Shown here: piece after piece, positions 1-10,409 of the stretch
Layout: every line of letters begins with the position of its first letter
How positions within the stretch are numbered: position 1 is the stretch's first letter
Assembly (NCBI GenBank): GCA_027405735.1
Contig: JAPEHQ010000026.1
Coordinates: 248,001 to 312,000, forward strand
Source: Mucor racemosus
Lineage: Eukaryota; Mucoromycota; Mucoromycetes; Mucorales; Mucoraceae
DNA: 64,000 nt
Reading direction: 5' to 3'
The notes under the pieces: generated by a model
Database searches by the model: none
What the model saw: the letters and a program-made list of their open reading frames with translations, nothing else
Told to the model about the DNA's origin: nothing
Made by a program: the position numbers and the translations under genes

Positions 1-2641
1 TGACCTCTTTGTAGGGAATTGCAAGGTGAAATGGCAGGCGATGGCGCAACAGTAGATTGAGGAGACTCCAAATGCTCTTTGTCCCTTATAGCATCACTGG
101 AAGTATTTGATCCACCAGTCAATTCAAAACGACCCTTTTTACGGCATTCAGGAGACATGGCTGAAGCAACAGCAGCAGGTAATTCACAATAAGGGCCAAC
201 AGCTTCAGGCTTTTCAATTGAAAACCGGCTGATTTTGTTGTTAATAGACGAATCTCTTGACAAGGCGGATGTATTTGAGTTTTCACGAGTTAAAGGCAAA
301 CTTTGTAAAGGGGTACTAGGCTCAATAGGAGTGCTGACAACAGAAGCAGTTGTATTCATAGAAGGTCCACTGTTATTGCTATGCTTGACTTCAAACCTGG
401 ATTTGCGTTCTTGGAAGCTATCTTGACTAGCAGCACGAGACATACAAACAGATTTCAAATCGTTTGAAGAATGAGCAGCAGGTTTCTCATTTGTATTATT
501 ACTAGCTGGTGAATTATAACTGTTTGAACCTTCTTCCAATGCCGGTGTATTGGAACGGACAGGTGTTTGATTGACACTGAAACGGCCCTTCTTGAATTCG
601 CCCTCTTGTGATGCATTGTTATTACTGCTGATATTAGCAGCTACTGCAGCGGCAGCAACAACATTTGCAGCAGTAGGATTCAAAGTATTTGTAGCTCCTG
701 GAATTGTATTAGCATTATTTGATGCTGCTGCAGTTGATATGCCCAAACCAACACCACCAGATGTATTGTCTGAAGGAGATACATTTGCAGGTGAAATAGG
801 TGATTCAGACATTGGCGAAACAGTAGAAGAAGCTTGTGAGGCAGGAGTACTATCTTCAATCACAAATCTTGACTTTTTTGAAGTAGGAGCACCAGACAAA
901 GTAGGTGGGGCATAATTTGTAGGTGCCATACTAGTAGGTGCTGTTAAAGAATCAATAGGTGTTGAGGGAACGACAGGATTAGGACTTTCAACAACGGGCG
1001 ACATGATGGATCTGACTGGTGGATCTCTGATAACAGCTTCACCAAATGAAATATGCTTCTTGAGAGATGCTTGTTCTGTTGAAGACTCAATTGCTGGAGA
1101 AGCATTTGTTGGCTTAGTTTTATCTAGATGCACTGGCTTTGGACAATCTTCAAATTGTACCATTGATTTTGATTTTTCCAAAGGTGTACCAGGTGTTTCA
1201 TTTTTCTCTGATGTAGATATAGCAGGAGTTGTTGTGATAACAGGTGGAGCAGGAGCTTTAAGGTTGGGATTAGGGTCACTATCACTCTTCTCATCATCAG
1301 ATTGTGTATCGAAATCCCATTGTTCTGTACTTTCAAAGGAAATATGCTTTTGGGGCAACTTTTTATGAGGTCTTTGATCTAATGGAAGTACGTATGCCAA
1401 TATAGATTTCACCAAATAATCTCTCTTTTTAGCTTGTTTAAAGAAAGGATGTAATAATAACTTTTCAGCAGAAGGTCTCTTGTTGGGATCCTTTTGTAAA
1501 CAAGAATCAATCATATCTTTAAATGCCCTTGAATATTTATGCTTGCTATTTTCTCTATCCAATGTAGGAGGAGCATTGGATAGTGTCATCATAAGTACTT
1601 TCATAGGAGGAAATTTGGCAAAAGGAGCATGGCCAGTAGCTAATTCAAGAGATGTAATGCCAAAACTCCATATATCAGCCTTATAATCATATCCAGCTTG
1701 TTCCATTACTTCAGGAGCCATCCAACATGGTGTACCAACAAAGGTTTTTCTTACATCCCCATTCTCTGCTAATGAACTGGAAACACCAAAATCAGCCAAA
1801 AGAACTGTACCTTGTTGATCCATTAAAAGATTACCAGCCTTTACATCACGATGAATATGGCCATTTTTATGTAAGTAAATGATGCCTTCTAGTGCTTGAC
1901 GAAGAATAGTGGCGATAGAAACTTCATCCAAACCATCTGGAAAAGTAGTCTTCATAATATCCAAACAAGATCCTGCAGCCAAGTAAGGTGTGACAATATA
2001 TAATTTGGATCCATTGACGAATGACCCATATACTCTTAATACATTTGGATGTTTAGATAAGGCCATTAAAGCAGTTTCTCGCTAGAGAAATTAAAGAGTT
2101 TTAATTTTAGCCATGAAATGATATCAAAAACCGATAATCGTAATAAATACCCTAAGTTCATCAATTTGATTACGTTCAAACATATCTAAATCAATCATCT
2201 TAACGGCTACTCTCTTCTTTAAAGGCTTGTAGATAGCTTCATAAACAACAGCTGATGATCCATAACCTAAATATACGTGAATTGCTATTAGAAATTTCCA
2301 TTTTTTTTTCTTGATAAATAGCAAATTTTCTTACCTATTGGCTTTCCAATATCAAAGTCCTCGTATTTGTTTGCCCAATTCGATTCTGAAGGACAAATAT
2401 TGTTAGTTGTTTGCTGTGTAACAGGAGAGTAAGGAAATGGTTCAGTTTCGATGTGATGAAGAGTAGGGAGTCTGACGTGAAGACCTTCCGATACACTCAT
2501 TGAACGTTTGAAATTTTGCTTTTGCTGGGTAGGAGAAGGTGAAGGTGAATTTTGACTCGACATTAGTCTTATAACACTGTTGGATCTCGGCCTTGAACGG
2601 TCTAAATTGTTTAAAAGAGGTGAGGTGGGCTTTTGACTCAT
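1..2641 (-). CDS. STE20/FRAY-type Ser/Thr protein kinase (OSR1/SPAK-like), C-terminus cut by window edge
   Basis: Three visible exons: 2641-2335, 2266-2151 and 2081-1, joined in frame with GTAAG/GTATTT donors and TAG acceptors; at least 834 residues. Residues 1-100 are Ser/Pro-rich. The kinase domain follows: glycine loop GYGSSAVVYEA near residue 103, catalytic Lys in RVAVKMIDLD, HIHRDVKAGN loop, LADFGVSSS, GTPCWMAPEVMEQ and ADIWSFGI. The WMAPEVMEQ and PPMKVLMMTL stretches are typical of the FRAY/OSR1 branch of STE20 kinases, which act in stress and ion-homeostasis signalling in animals. The long tail is low-complexity (Ser/Pro/Ala/Asn) with five (K/R)x(S/G)RFx(V/I/L) motifs and two HISF motifs. 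Whether a C-terminal CCT domain follows cannot be seen. The start is the MSQKP methionine at 2641; an in-frame upstream ATG at 2719 would add 26 residues that look like UTR. Family call is confident; exact orthology is not. Confidence 0.88.
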
Positions 2642-3468
2642 AGAACAATAAAAGAAGTAAGATAATTTAGATGCTTCGTCTAGTGGTTTCTTTCTCTCTA
2701 AACCGCACAAAATGTTCACCCGATCTACAAATAAACCCAGTTTGAAATTGCCTTATATCCCAGCTGCCCAACACATTACTACGTATTCATCTATACGCAC
2801 ACACACACACACAAACTCATTCACTCACAGAGATCACATTTCAAAATGTGGTATGTACCCAATGAAATTTCATCATCATAGTTGGACAAAGACCAACAAC
2901 AAAATTCTGTTATTATTTATCGTATTTATGTAACCGAAATTAGAAATTCTATCAATGTTTATATACAAGATTTTGATGATATATGATTGCATTCTTTTCG
3001 AGATTTAAGATGTAAGAGAAGACTGAAGAAAAAAGAGGCTTGTACGCTTACAGTGACCATTAGATCAAGAGAAAAAAAACTTTGATTTGTAATTCACAAG
3101 GGATTTGATCAGTGAAACCCATCTAAAGAGTTTTAGGGCTGACATGAGACATGGTTAAATAAGTAGCCTTTATGATAAATTCGACGATTTCACACTAATG
3201 CATTTCTTTCCGAATATGCATAGCTTATTTACTAGACACTTTAACAAATGATTTCTCATTGATTTCTCGCTGTTTAGATTCCTTTGCCCTTTTGGAAAAA
3301 AAAAATTTATCTACATGTTGCTTCTTCAATTAGTCCGGGTCAAACCACCAGTCACCTGAAAGCAATCCTACATCGCTTGAAAGAAAATTTTTGAGCACTG
3401 TATAAAAGATCAATGAAAGGGTGATCCTAATTATAGTTCTTTCCTTTTTTCTATATCAATCATTTAAT
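2642..3468. other. Divergent promoter region, kinase / ribosomal protein eS4
   Basis: About 0.8 kb separates the two divergent starts. It holds a (CA)n run at 2798-2813, AT-rich DNA and a TATA box just upstream of the ribosomal gene. I see no coding exon in it. Confidence 0.6.
3401..3408 (+). promoter_or_regulatory. TATA box of the eS4 gene
   Basis: TATAAAAG lies 61 bases before the ATG at 3469, the usual distance for a fungal core promoter with a short leader. A T/C-rich stretch follows at about 3440-3452. Confidence 0.55.
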
Positions 3469-4655
3469 ATGGTAAGGTTACATCTTGGATCTCAAGTGAT
3501 CCATCCATCTAGTATGAATTGTTATTAATTATATTGTCTTCTCTTAAAGGGTCGTGGTCCTAAGAAGCATATGAAGCGTTTAGCAGCTCCTAAGCACTGG
3601 ATGCTTGACAAACTTTTGGGTATGTAATCTTGTAAAAGAATATCTGTTTCTTGTTTCTTTTTTTTTTGGGGATGACAAAAATAAATAAACAAAAGTCAAG
3701 CTCAACAATCCGATGTATCCTGACGAGCTTTATATCATTACTGATACAAAATCAAAAGAAACATTGAAACGATATTCACTTATTATCCAAATCAAATTTA
3801 TTAATTCTCTTTATTAATATAGGTGCTTATGCCCCTAAGCCTTCTTCCGGTCCCCACAAGCAACGTGAGTGTCTTCCTTTGATCGTTTTCATTCGTAACC
3901 GTCTCAAGTACGCTCTCAATGGTCGTGAGGTCCAATCCATCTTGATGCAACGTTTGGTCAAGGTTGATGGTAAGGTCCGTACCGACTCTACTTTCCCTGC
4001 TGGTTTCATGGGTAAGTCATTTTTTTAATTTTTTTTTGGGTTGGGGTTGGGTTATTTGTTACGTGAGTTCTCACAGCCTAAGCTTTGACAAATCCCGGAT
4101 GCTTTTCTTTCCTTTCCTTTTAAATTGAATATAACAGATGTTATTTCCATTGAAAAGACTGGCGAGAACTTCCGTCTTGTCTATGACGTTAAAGGTCGCT
4201 TTGCTGTTCACCGTATCACTGATGAGGAGGCCAAGTACAAGCTCTGTAAGGTCAAGAAGGTCCTCGTTGGTTCCAAGGGTGTCCCATACATTACCACTCA
4301 CGATGGTCGTTCCATCCGTTACCCTGATCCTTTGATCAAGGCTAACGATACTATCCGTTTCAATCTCGAATCTAACAAGATTGAGGAATTCGTCAAGTTC
4401 GAAGTCGGTAATATTGTCATGGTTACTGGTGGTCGTAATATTGGTCGTGTTGGTCAACTCGTTCACCGTGAACGTCACATTGGTGGTTTCGAAATTGTTC
4501 ATGTCAAGGATTCTCTCGACCGTGTCTTTGCCACTCGTATCTCTAACGTTTTCACCATCGGCCAAGGTTCCAAGCCTATGATCTCTCTCCCTAAGGGTAA
4601 GGGTATCAAGCTTTCCATCACCGAAGAACGTGATCGTCGTAGAGCTGCCAACTAA
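3469..4655 (+). CDS. RPS4: 40S ribosomal protein S4 (eS4)
   Basis: Component of the small cytosolic ribosomal subunit. Four exons: 3469-3471 (only the ATG), 3550-3619, 3823-4011 and 4138-4655, giving 259 residues, close to the family length of about 261. The N-terminus [20 protein letters not shown] is diagnostic, followed by the S4-like RNA-binding region ([14 protein letters not shown]), a KOW segment ([17 protein letters not shown]) and the conserved end [20 protein letters not shown]. Exon 1 consisting of the start codon alone is common in fungal ribosomal genes. The 203-base intron 2 is the longest of the three and may host a snoRNA. Codon use is strongly biased (GGT, GTC, CGT, AAG), as expected for high expression. 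Antisense frames across it are shadows. Confidence 0.98.
3652..3763 (+). ncRNA. Candidate box C/D snoRNA in eS4 intron 2
   Basis: Inside intron 2, GGGATGA at 3669-3675 differs from the C-box consensus RUGAUGA at one base. CTGA occurs at 3720-3723 (possible D') and 3741-3744 (possible D). A perfect 10-bp inverted repeat, TGTTTCTTTT at 3652-3661 and AAAAGAAACA at 3754-3763, would close the structure outside the boxes. Ribosomal-protein introns commonly host such RNAs. No clear C' box is seen and I could not assign an rRNA target, so this remains a candidate. Confidence 0.3.
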
Positions 4656-5544
4656 ATTTTTATTTCATGATTGAGATGAAAAAATCCATAATAAATGACA
4701 CCTTCATTTTTTAACATTATTCCCTGTACATACTTATTAAATTGCAATTTTAAAACTATAATCCTTTTACTTTTTTCTGCTGATTCGTTCCATTTAAAAC
4801 ATAGATGTTTTATGTACCTGAAATTTTTTAATACTTGATATACCTTATAAAACAAGCTCAAATCATCATTTTTTGTCACATTGTAGATCAAAATGCATCA
4901 TCCTAATTTCCATGTGTTTTTCAACAATTTGCTCGGCCTGTTTATTATTTGTTTGTATTTTAAGGGCTGAAAAATCCTTTGATGTCTGGCAACAATATAG
5001 ATTTTTTGGTCTAATTTAAACGTCGGTTTAGCATTTTAATTTTCCGGTTTATTGGCAGTTAAAGCATAAAACATGTATTTACATTATGAAATGCACGGAA
5101 AAATATGCACAAATAAGTCTAGATATCTAATCTTTAAAAATAAAACTTTGTTTATATATTCACCATTTGCTGCTCGCAAAACAATGCATCAGTTTCTAAT
5201 TAGGCATAGACTCGGTATTAAATTTCTCTTGTTTTCCTTGAATTTTCTGAATATTTGGAATGGCAACATAAAATTCTAAATCTACAATTAGTCTGTGTGT
5301 TATATACAACTTTTTATTACTTGATCTGTGGAGTAAATACTCGTTTTGATGTGAGAAACTAGTGATGTGAAAAATATTAAATCGCCGATTCCGAACCGGG
5401 CCACCCGGAAATGGAATCCTCGGGGGGAGCACACATCAGTTGTCAGTAGTACACTAGTAGGGCGACTTGAGGGTGCAACAGCCATATGAATCTATAGAGA
5501 CTATATTGAGTAATCGTTCCTTTTACGAATTTGGTACAGCTAGA
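4656..5544. other. Intergenic region between eS4 and eL24 genes
   Basis: AT-rich DNA with no convincing exon. It contains the eS4 3' UTR and, near its right end, a GC-rich hairpin listed separately. Confidence 0.6.
5387..5418. promoter_or_regulatory. GC-rich palindrome upstream of the eL24 gene
   Basis: Nested inverted repeats: GATTCC (5387-5392) pairs with GGAATC (5413-5418), and CCGGG (5396-5400) pairs with CCCGG (5404-5408) around a 3-base loop. It stands out in very AT-rich DNA about 130 bases before the eL24 ATG and could be a transcription-factor site or an RNA hairpin. It lacks the arms of a tRNA. Confidence 0.35.
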
Positions 5545-6296
5545 ATGAAGTAAGAGCAAACATCCATCCATCCATCTAACAGAAACAAGAATGAGCTGAA
5601 ATTAACAATTTTATAACATTTGCATAGGCTCGAGATTTGTTCCTTCTCTGGTCACAAGATTTACCCTTCCAAGGGTAAGACCTACGTTCGTGTTGATAGC
5701 AGGTACGATATCAAATATCACTTTTTTTGTATTAAAATGATTGCTAACATGTATATTCTCTCAGAGTATGTATATAATTTTAGATTTTTGACGAAATTTG
5801 ATCGACACACATTTTGGATATTAATTGCATGTTTTGTTTTGTTTTGTTAGACTTTCCGTTTCATCAACGGTAAAGCTGCTTCTTACTTCCTTCAACGTTT
5901 GAACCCCCGTAAGATCAAGTGGACTGTTATCTACCGTCGTTTGAACAAGAAGGGTATGACTGAGGAAGTCCAAAAGAAGCGTTCTCGCCGTACTGTCAAG
6001 CACGAGCGTGCTGTTGTTGGTGCCTCTTGGGATGCTATTCGTGCCAAGCGTAACCAAAAGCCCGATGCCCGTGCTGCTGCTCGTCAAGCTGCCATCTCCA
6101 AGTCTAAGGATGCCAAGAAGGCTGCTGCTGCTGCTAAGAAGGCTGCTAACCCTGCCGTAAGGAATTGATTGTAATGAAGATTTATATAAATGTTTAACAT
6201 TTGTTTTTTTTTAAAAAAAAATAGGGTTCTCAAGCCAAGGTCAGCAAGCAAGGAGCCAAGGGTTTCGCCCCTAAGGCTGCTGCCACTTCTCGTTAA
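5545..6296 (+). CDS. RPL24: 60S ribosomal protein L24 (eL24) with a one-nucleotide exon
   Basis: Large-subunit ribosomal protein of 152 residues (family about 155). Exons: 5545-5549 (ATGAA), 5628-5702, 5765 (a single A), 5851-6156 and 6225-6296. The N-terminus reads MKLEICSFSGHKIYPSKGK, a hallmark of the L24e zinc-ribbon family, although only C6 of the usual four cysteines is present, as in other eukaryotic forms. Further conserved blocks are TFRFINGKAASYFLQRLNPR, KIKWTVIYRR and KKRSRRTVKHERAVVGASW, with a basic Ala/Lys tail. Exon 2 ends with two bases of a codon and exon 4 begins in phase 0, so exactly one base must be supplied. A CTCTCAG-A-GTATGT arrangement at 5758-5771 provides it, with a GCTAAC branch site upstream. 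The gene is convergent with the subtilase, 130 bases away. Confidence 0.95.
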
Positions 6297-6357
6297 AGAA
6301 AAGATTATGCATTTATAGTCCAAATTTAATTAGTTTTTTTTTCTGTAATTTACACAC

Positions 6358-6363
6358 AATAAA
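6358..6363 (+). terminator. Probable poly(A) signal of the eL24 gene
   Basis: AATAAA lies about 60 bases after the stop codon, within the short gap between two convergent genes. Confidence 0.4.
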
Positions 6364-6426
6364 TCAACACACGCAAACGCAATATCAAAAAGAAGCTGTA
6401 TATTTATTTATTATTATTGATACAAT

Positions 6427-9405
6427 TTAGGCTGCAATTTGAAGTTTACATGAAGTTTGGGTTACCCAATCATCTGTTTTATCTATATCACCAAACATAC
6501 GCAATGCAGACCATCTTATTCTGTAACTACCAGGATCTACAGTAAAAGGAACAGAATTGATATGATCATCTGCAACCAATTTACCTGTCCATGGATTGAG
6601 TTCATCAAACGACATTGCATTGAGCGAGCGTTCTGCATAATTATACGTTGGAACAACAAAACCGACACGTTTTTCATCGGAATCAATCAAATCAATTGTG
6701 AAACGACGAGTGGGTGTTGATAAATGGAATCCAATAGTAGGTGCTGTTGAATTATTTGATAATTTAAAATCGAAAGTATCATTGTGGTTGTAGACATGGC
6801 CTTGTTGATCCTTGATGTTCAATTTTGAGGTCTCCAATGTAGGGAGATCGTAAAGACTACCCAACACACCGAAATAAGGCACATTGGCACGAGCTGCACT
6901 GGTTTCAATAGGTTCAAATTGAATGTACCCACCATACATTATTTGATCATTTGTATTGTAATCTGCAGGAATGTGTACAGTAGCAATTATCTGTTTTGAT
7001 TCACCTGGTTGCAATGTTACAGAGTCTTGATTTACTGTTATTTTAACATTTACTGATTTGGCGTAAAATTTGTCACTATTGTAGGCAACTAATCTAAAAT
7101 CGCTGTTGTTTTGGCCATAAGGCGAAATAGAAGCTGATTCGATACTAACTACTTTGTATTCGACAGTTTTATCTCCTGTATTTGTGATTTTGAGTGAATG
7201 AGATCTATATTCATTTCCTGCTTTAGTATCGTTGAAGCTGAAATAAGATGGCGATATGTGTAAAGGTTCCTTGACAGCATTGTAAGCTATGATAATATAT
7301 ATTTGTGGTCAATACTCATGTTCTAATTGATTTATTTCATACAAAGTTTACCTTGGATAAGACCTGCGCCTTGACGCAACGGTGATTCTAATAAATCGCT
7401 TTTAGCTTTATAAGCATGTAGTAATTTGCCATAATTTTGAAGCTTTTCATGTAGGGTTTGTGAAGAGAAGTTTTTATCAGCTAAAGCTTCTCTCATAAGA
7501 GCAACGATACCAGTAACATAAGGAGCGCTCATAGATGTTCCTGATTTAGTACCCCAACCTCCTAAATATTGAGGAAGTGTGGAATATACATTACTACCAA
7601 GTGAAGCAAAAGATGGCTTCATATCTAATTCATTAGTTGGCCCCATACTGGAAAAGTCAGCAATTGTATTAGCAGTAGCTGATTCAAAAACAAAGGCATC
7701 TCGTTCAAATTTGATTTGAACATGATCTTGATTACTGTCTACATTTTTTAAAATTGACGCTAAATGATGGCCGCTAACAGATGAAATGGTAGCAATAGGA
7801 ATAGAACTATTAATGTAAGGTGCACGAGGAATATCTTTGGCTTGTGTATTATAATAAACCAAACCAATTGCACCAGCAACAGCTACTCGATTTGCTTGTT
7901 CAGTAATTTGACAAGGACCTTGCTTTACTAATGCTAGCTTTCCTTTAAGATTACTATTACTGTTAATAGTATCTGATTCACAAGCAGGTAATGTATCTGA
8001 ACTACCACCTAATACAATATCACCATCTGGAATTTCATCATCAGCCTCAGGGGCAATTTGATAAGCTATATTTGAAATCAATTGAGTTATTAACAAAATA
8101 AGGTTTCATGAACATCGTACATACAGTATGGACCGTATTTCTTGTCGGTTGATGTCTTTAATGAGAATAAACTGCCCAAATAGTTGGGATTTGTGGCAGC
8201 AGCAACAGACAAAACATCGTGAGCACCGGCTGGGTCTGTCACTGTAAAAGCACCTTCTTCACCATCGTTACCATTAGAGACAACAACTGAAACATACACA
8301 TTTGTTAATTAATGACACATTTAATACATTCTACTGTGTTTCTTACCAGATATGCCTTGTTTAGCTAGTTTTTGAGCAAATGCAGCATGAGGTTGTTCTG
8401 ACCATGGTGCACCATTACCTAAACTCATATTGATTACATCGCATTTAGCTTTTTGTGCTTCAACCATTGCTTTCATGATAATTTCAGAACTGCTTCCACC
8501 ATCGCAACCAAAAACTCTCCAAACACCAATGTTGGCATTTGGTGAAACACCAATGAAGCCCTAAAATAATAAACATTTAGGATCATGAATTTGGCTTATT
8601 GAAACAATTATATTACTTTTGATGTGTCATTGCCAGCAATAATACCAACAACATGAGTACCATGACCATCTATTTTCTACAAGTTAATTGATAACTCATA
8701 ATATTCTTCTAAAAAAAACATACTGGCTTCTTTGGTTAATTTGCCACAGTTATCTAGTGGTGGTGTATTGTCTGAGGGCTTTGTATTATTTTTTGACATG
8801 GGATCATAATCATCACCCACTAAATCAGCACCAAATGAAATTTTATAATTTGGTCCAAAACCGCCACCTAAAGCAGGATGCATGTAATCGACACCAGTAT
8901 CAATAACACAAATACGAACACCTTTACCTGACCAACCTTCTTTATGAAGTTGGTCAACTTGAGTCAAGTTATGTGCTTGGATTTTCTTGGTTATTTCAGG
9001 ACTGATTTGGCTAAAGTAGCCATTTGATTTGGAAGCAGGTCTAGAAATCAACGTTACAGGATAAACGGTGACTATATTTGCATGGTCCACTAGTGATTGT
9101 AAAAAATTATCATGTTCATTGATATCATTGTTATGAAGAGTACGTAAATGATTTCCGTCTGATAATTCTATTGCTTCTCCAACGGAAAGCGCTTGATATG
9201 TACTCTTTAATGAGTCAAAAATATCATTATTGTGGTTGTTATTATTGTCTGTGGTGGTATATTCGATCAAAAATCTGCCTGGTATAATATGCTTTTGGTT
9301 TTTATCAGATGATTTGAATTTTAAATTAACATTATCAGCATTTACTGCCCATAATGATAATAAAAATAATACAGTGTAAATGATAAAAATCAGGGTTTTT
9401 ATCAT
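6427..9405 (-). CDS. Secreted subtilisin-like serine protease (S8 family) with PA domain
   Basis: Extracellular or vacuolar endopeptidase of 894 residues. Exons: 9405-8724, 8669-8617, 8560-8347, 8286-8125, 8065-7352 and 7286-6427. Residues 1-23 form a signal peptide (MIKTLIFIIYTVLFLLSLWA). An I9-like propeptide follows, then the catalytic triad: D169 in CVIDTGVDYMHP, H230 in NGHGTHVVG and S548 in KSGTSMSAPYV, with the oxyanion region VINMSLGNGAPW. A protease-associated (PA) insert of about 130 residues (KGKLALVKQGPC...AGAIGLVYYN) precedes the Ser, followed by a Fn3-like C-terminal region, as in Vpr/C5a-peptidase-type subtilases. For intron 1 an acceptor at 8670 is chosen because it alone preserves frame and gives NGHGTH. 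Several potential N-glycosylation sites are present. All catalytic residues are intact. Confidence 0.93.
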
Positions 9406-10409
9406 TTTGTATCAAGAATAGAATAAGAAGAAATATTGCTCCAGGTTTATTAATACAAACTATATGAACTCCTGAAATTGCTAATCAACTAAAAATATTG
9501 GTGAAACGCTAATTAGCTAAATATAACTATGCGAGACTACGTGAAATTAAATGAAGGCAAGATTATTTGGTCGTTCTTTGAGTTACAGAGTAAAAGATAC
9601 AAATCAGCATAATCATTGCGTGTAAATGCATTTCAGGATTCAGTAATTTAGTGCTCCTTCAATACAAGACTTTTTAATAGTGTACTGTTATTACTTCTTT
9701 TTACGCTACTAGTTTAGAAAGGTAAAAATTTTGATATTTTCTCTTTAAAGGCTTTTTTGAAACGCTTGTATCAATTTTATATAAACCAAACTTTGCCAGA
9801 ACAATTTATAACATATTTAAATTACTCTTCCTTTTTTTTTTTTTATTCATCTATTTTAACGTTATAGCTGAAAAAGTCTTGTAATCAATTGATACAGAAG
9901 GTGCATACATTGGAATTTGCAAGCCGCTTATTTTTGAATTAGACGAAAACCTCTAAATATTCGTAAATTTTTCGTTTTTGGGTTTTAATGTTAAGTAAAG
10001 CGATTTTGAGCGATTTTGAGCGATTCATTCCTAAAGTTTAAGAGATCAAAGTTGGTCGATTCCCAACAACATTTCAAGGTCTCCCGAACAAAATAAAAAT
10101 ATAGTAAACAGTATCTTCACCCTGAGACTCAACCAGACTCAAGGTATTTTCTATCTGACTTCGAAATTAAGCAGTGAAATTGAAAAATTAAAAAGTATTT
10201 TTGAGTCACCCGCTTAAAATATTAAAAATACCTTTCGAAATACCTCGTTTCTGTGAGTCTCAGACTCATAATAATTGTTTTCCCGAAAATTCGCTTATTG
10301 GTTCCCTAAAATCGGTTCCTGGAATAAATCCGAAAAAAAGAGCTATTTGACATCTGTCTTCTTTTTTTTTTTTTTTTCCTTTATCAATTCTTCTGATAAT
10401 TTTAACAAC
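9406..10409. other. Intergenic region left of the accessory island
   Basis: AT-rich and without a convincing exon. It carries a short direct repeat (three near-copies of GAGCGATT at about 10008-10026). A cluster of AGACTCA/TGAGTCT motifs includes TGAGACTCA at 10123, AGACTCA at 10135, TTGAGTCA at 10201, and the palindrome TGAGTCT-C-AGACTCA at 10254-10268, 142 bases before the recombinase start. These could be promoter sites or recombinase-binding sites at the element's left end. Confidence 0.45.

Noticed and set aside
4071..4565. 164-codon minus-strand open frame
   Set aside because: Antisense shadow of the eS4 last exon, created by its strong codon bias.
5380..5425. tRNA-like GGTTCGGAATC element
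   Set aside because: The TpsiC-like string belongs to a palindrome; no acceptor, D or anticodon arms can be drawn.
10003..10030. GAGCGATTTT direct repeats as a Crypton end
   Set aside because: Three short copies only, and no matching sequence found on the right side of the island.
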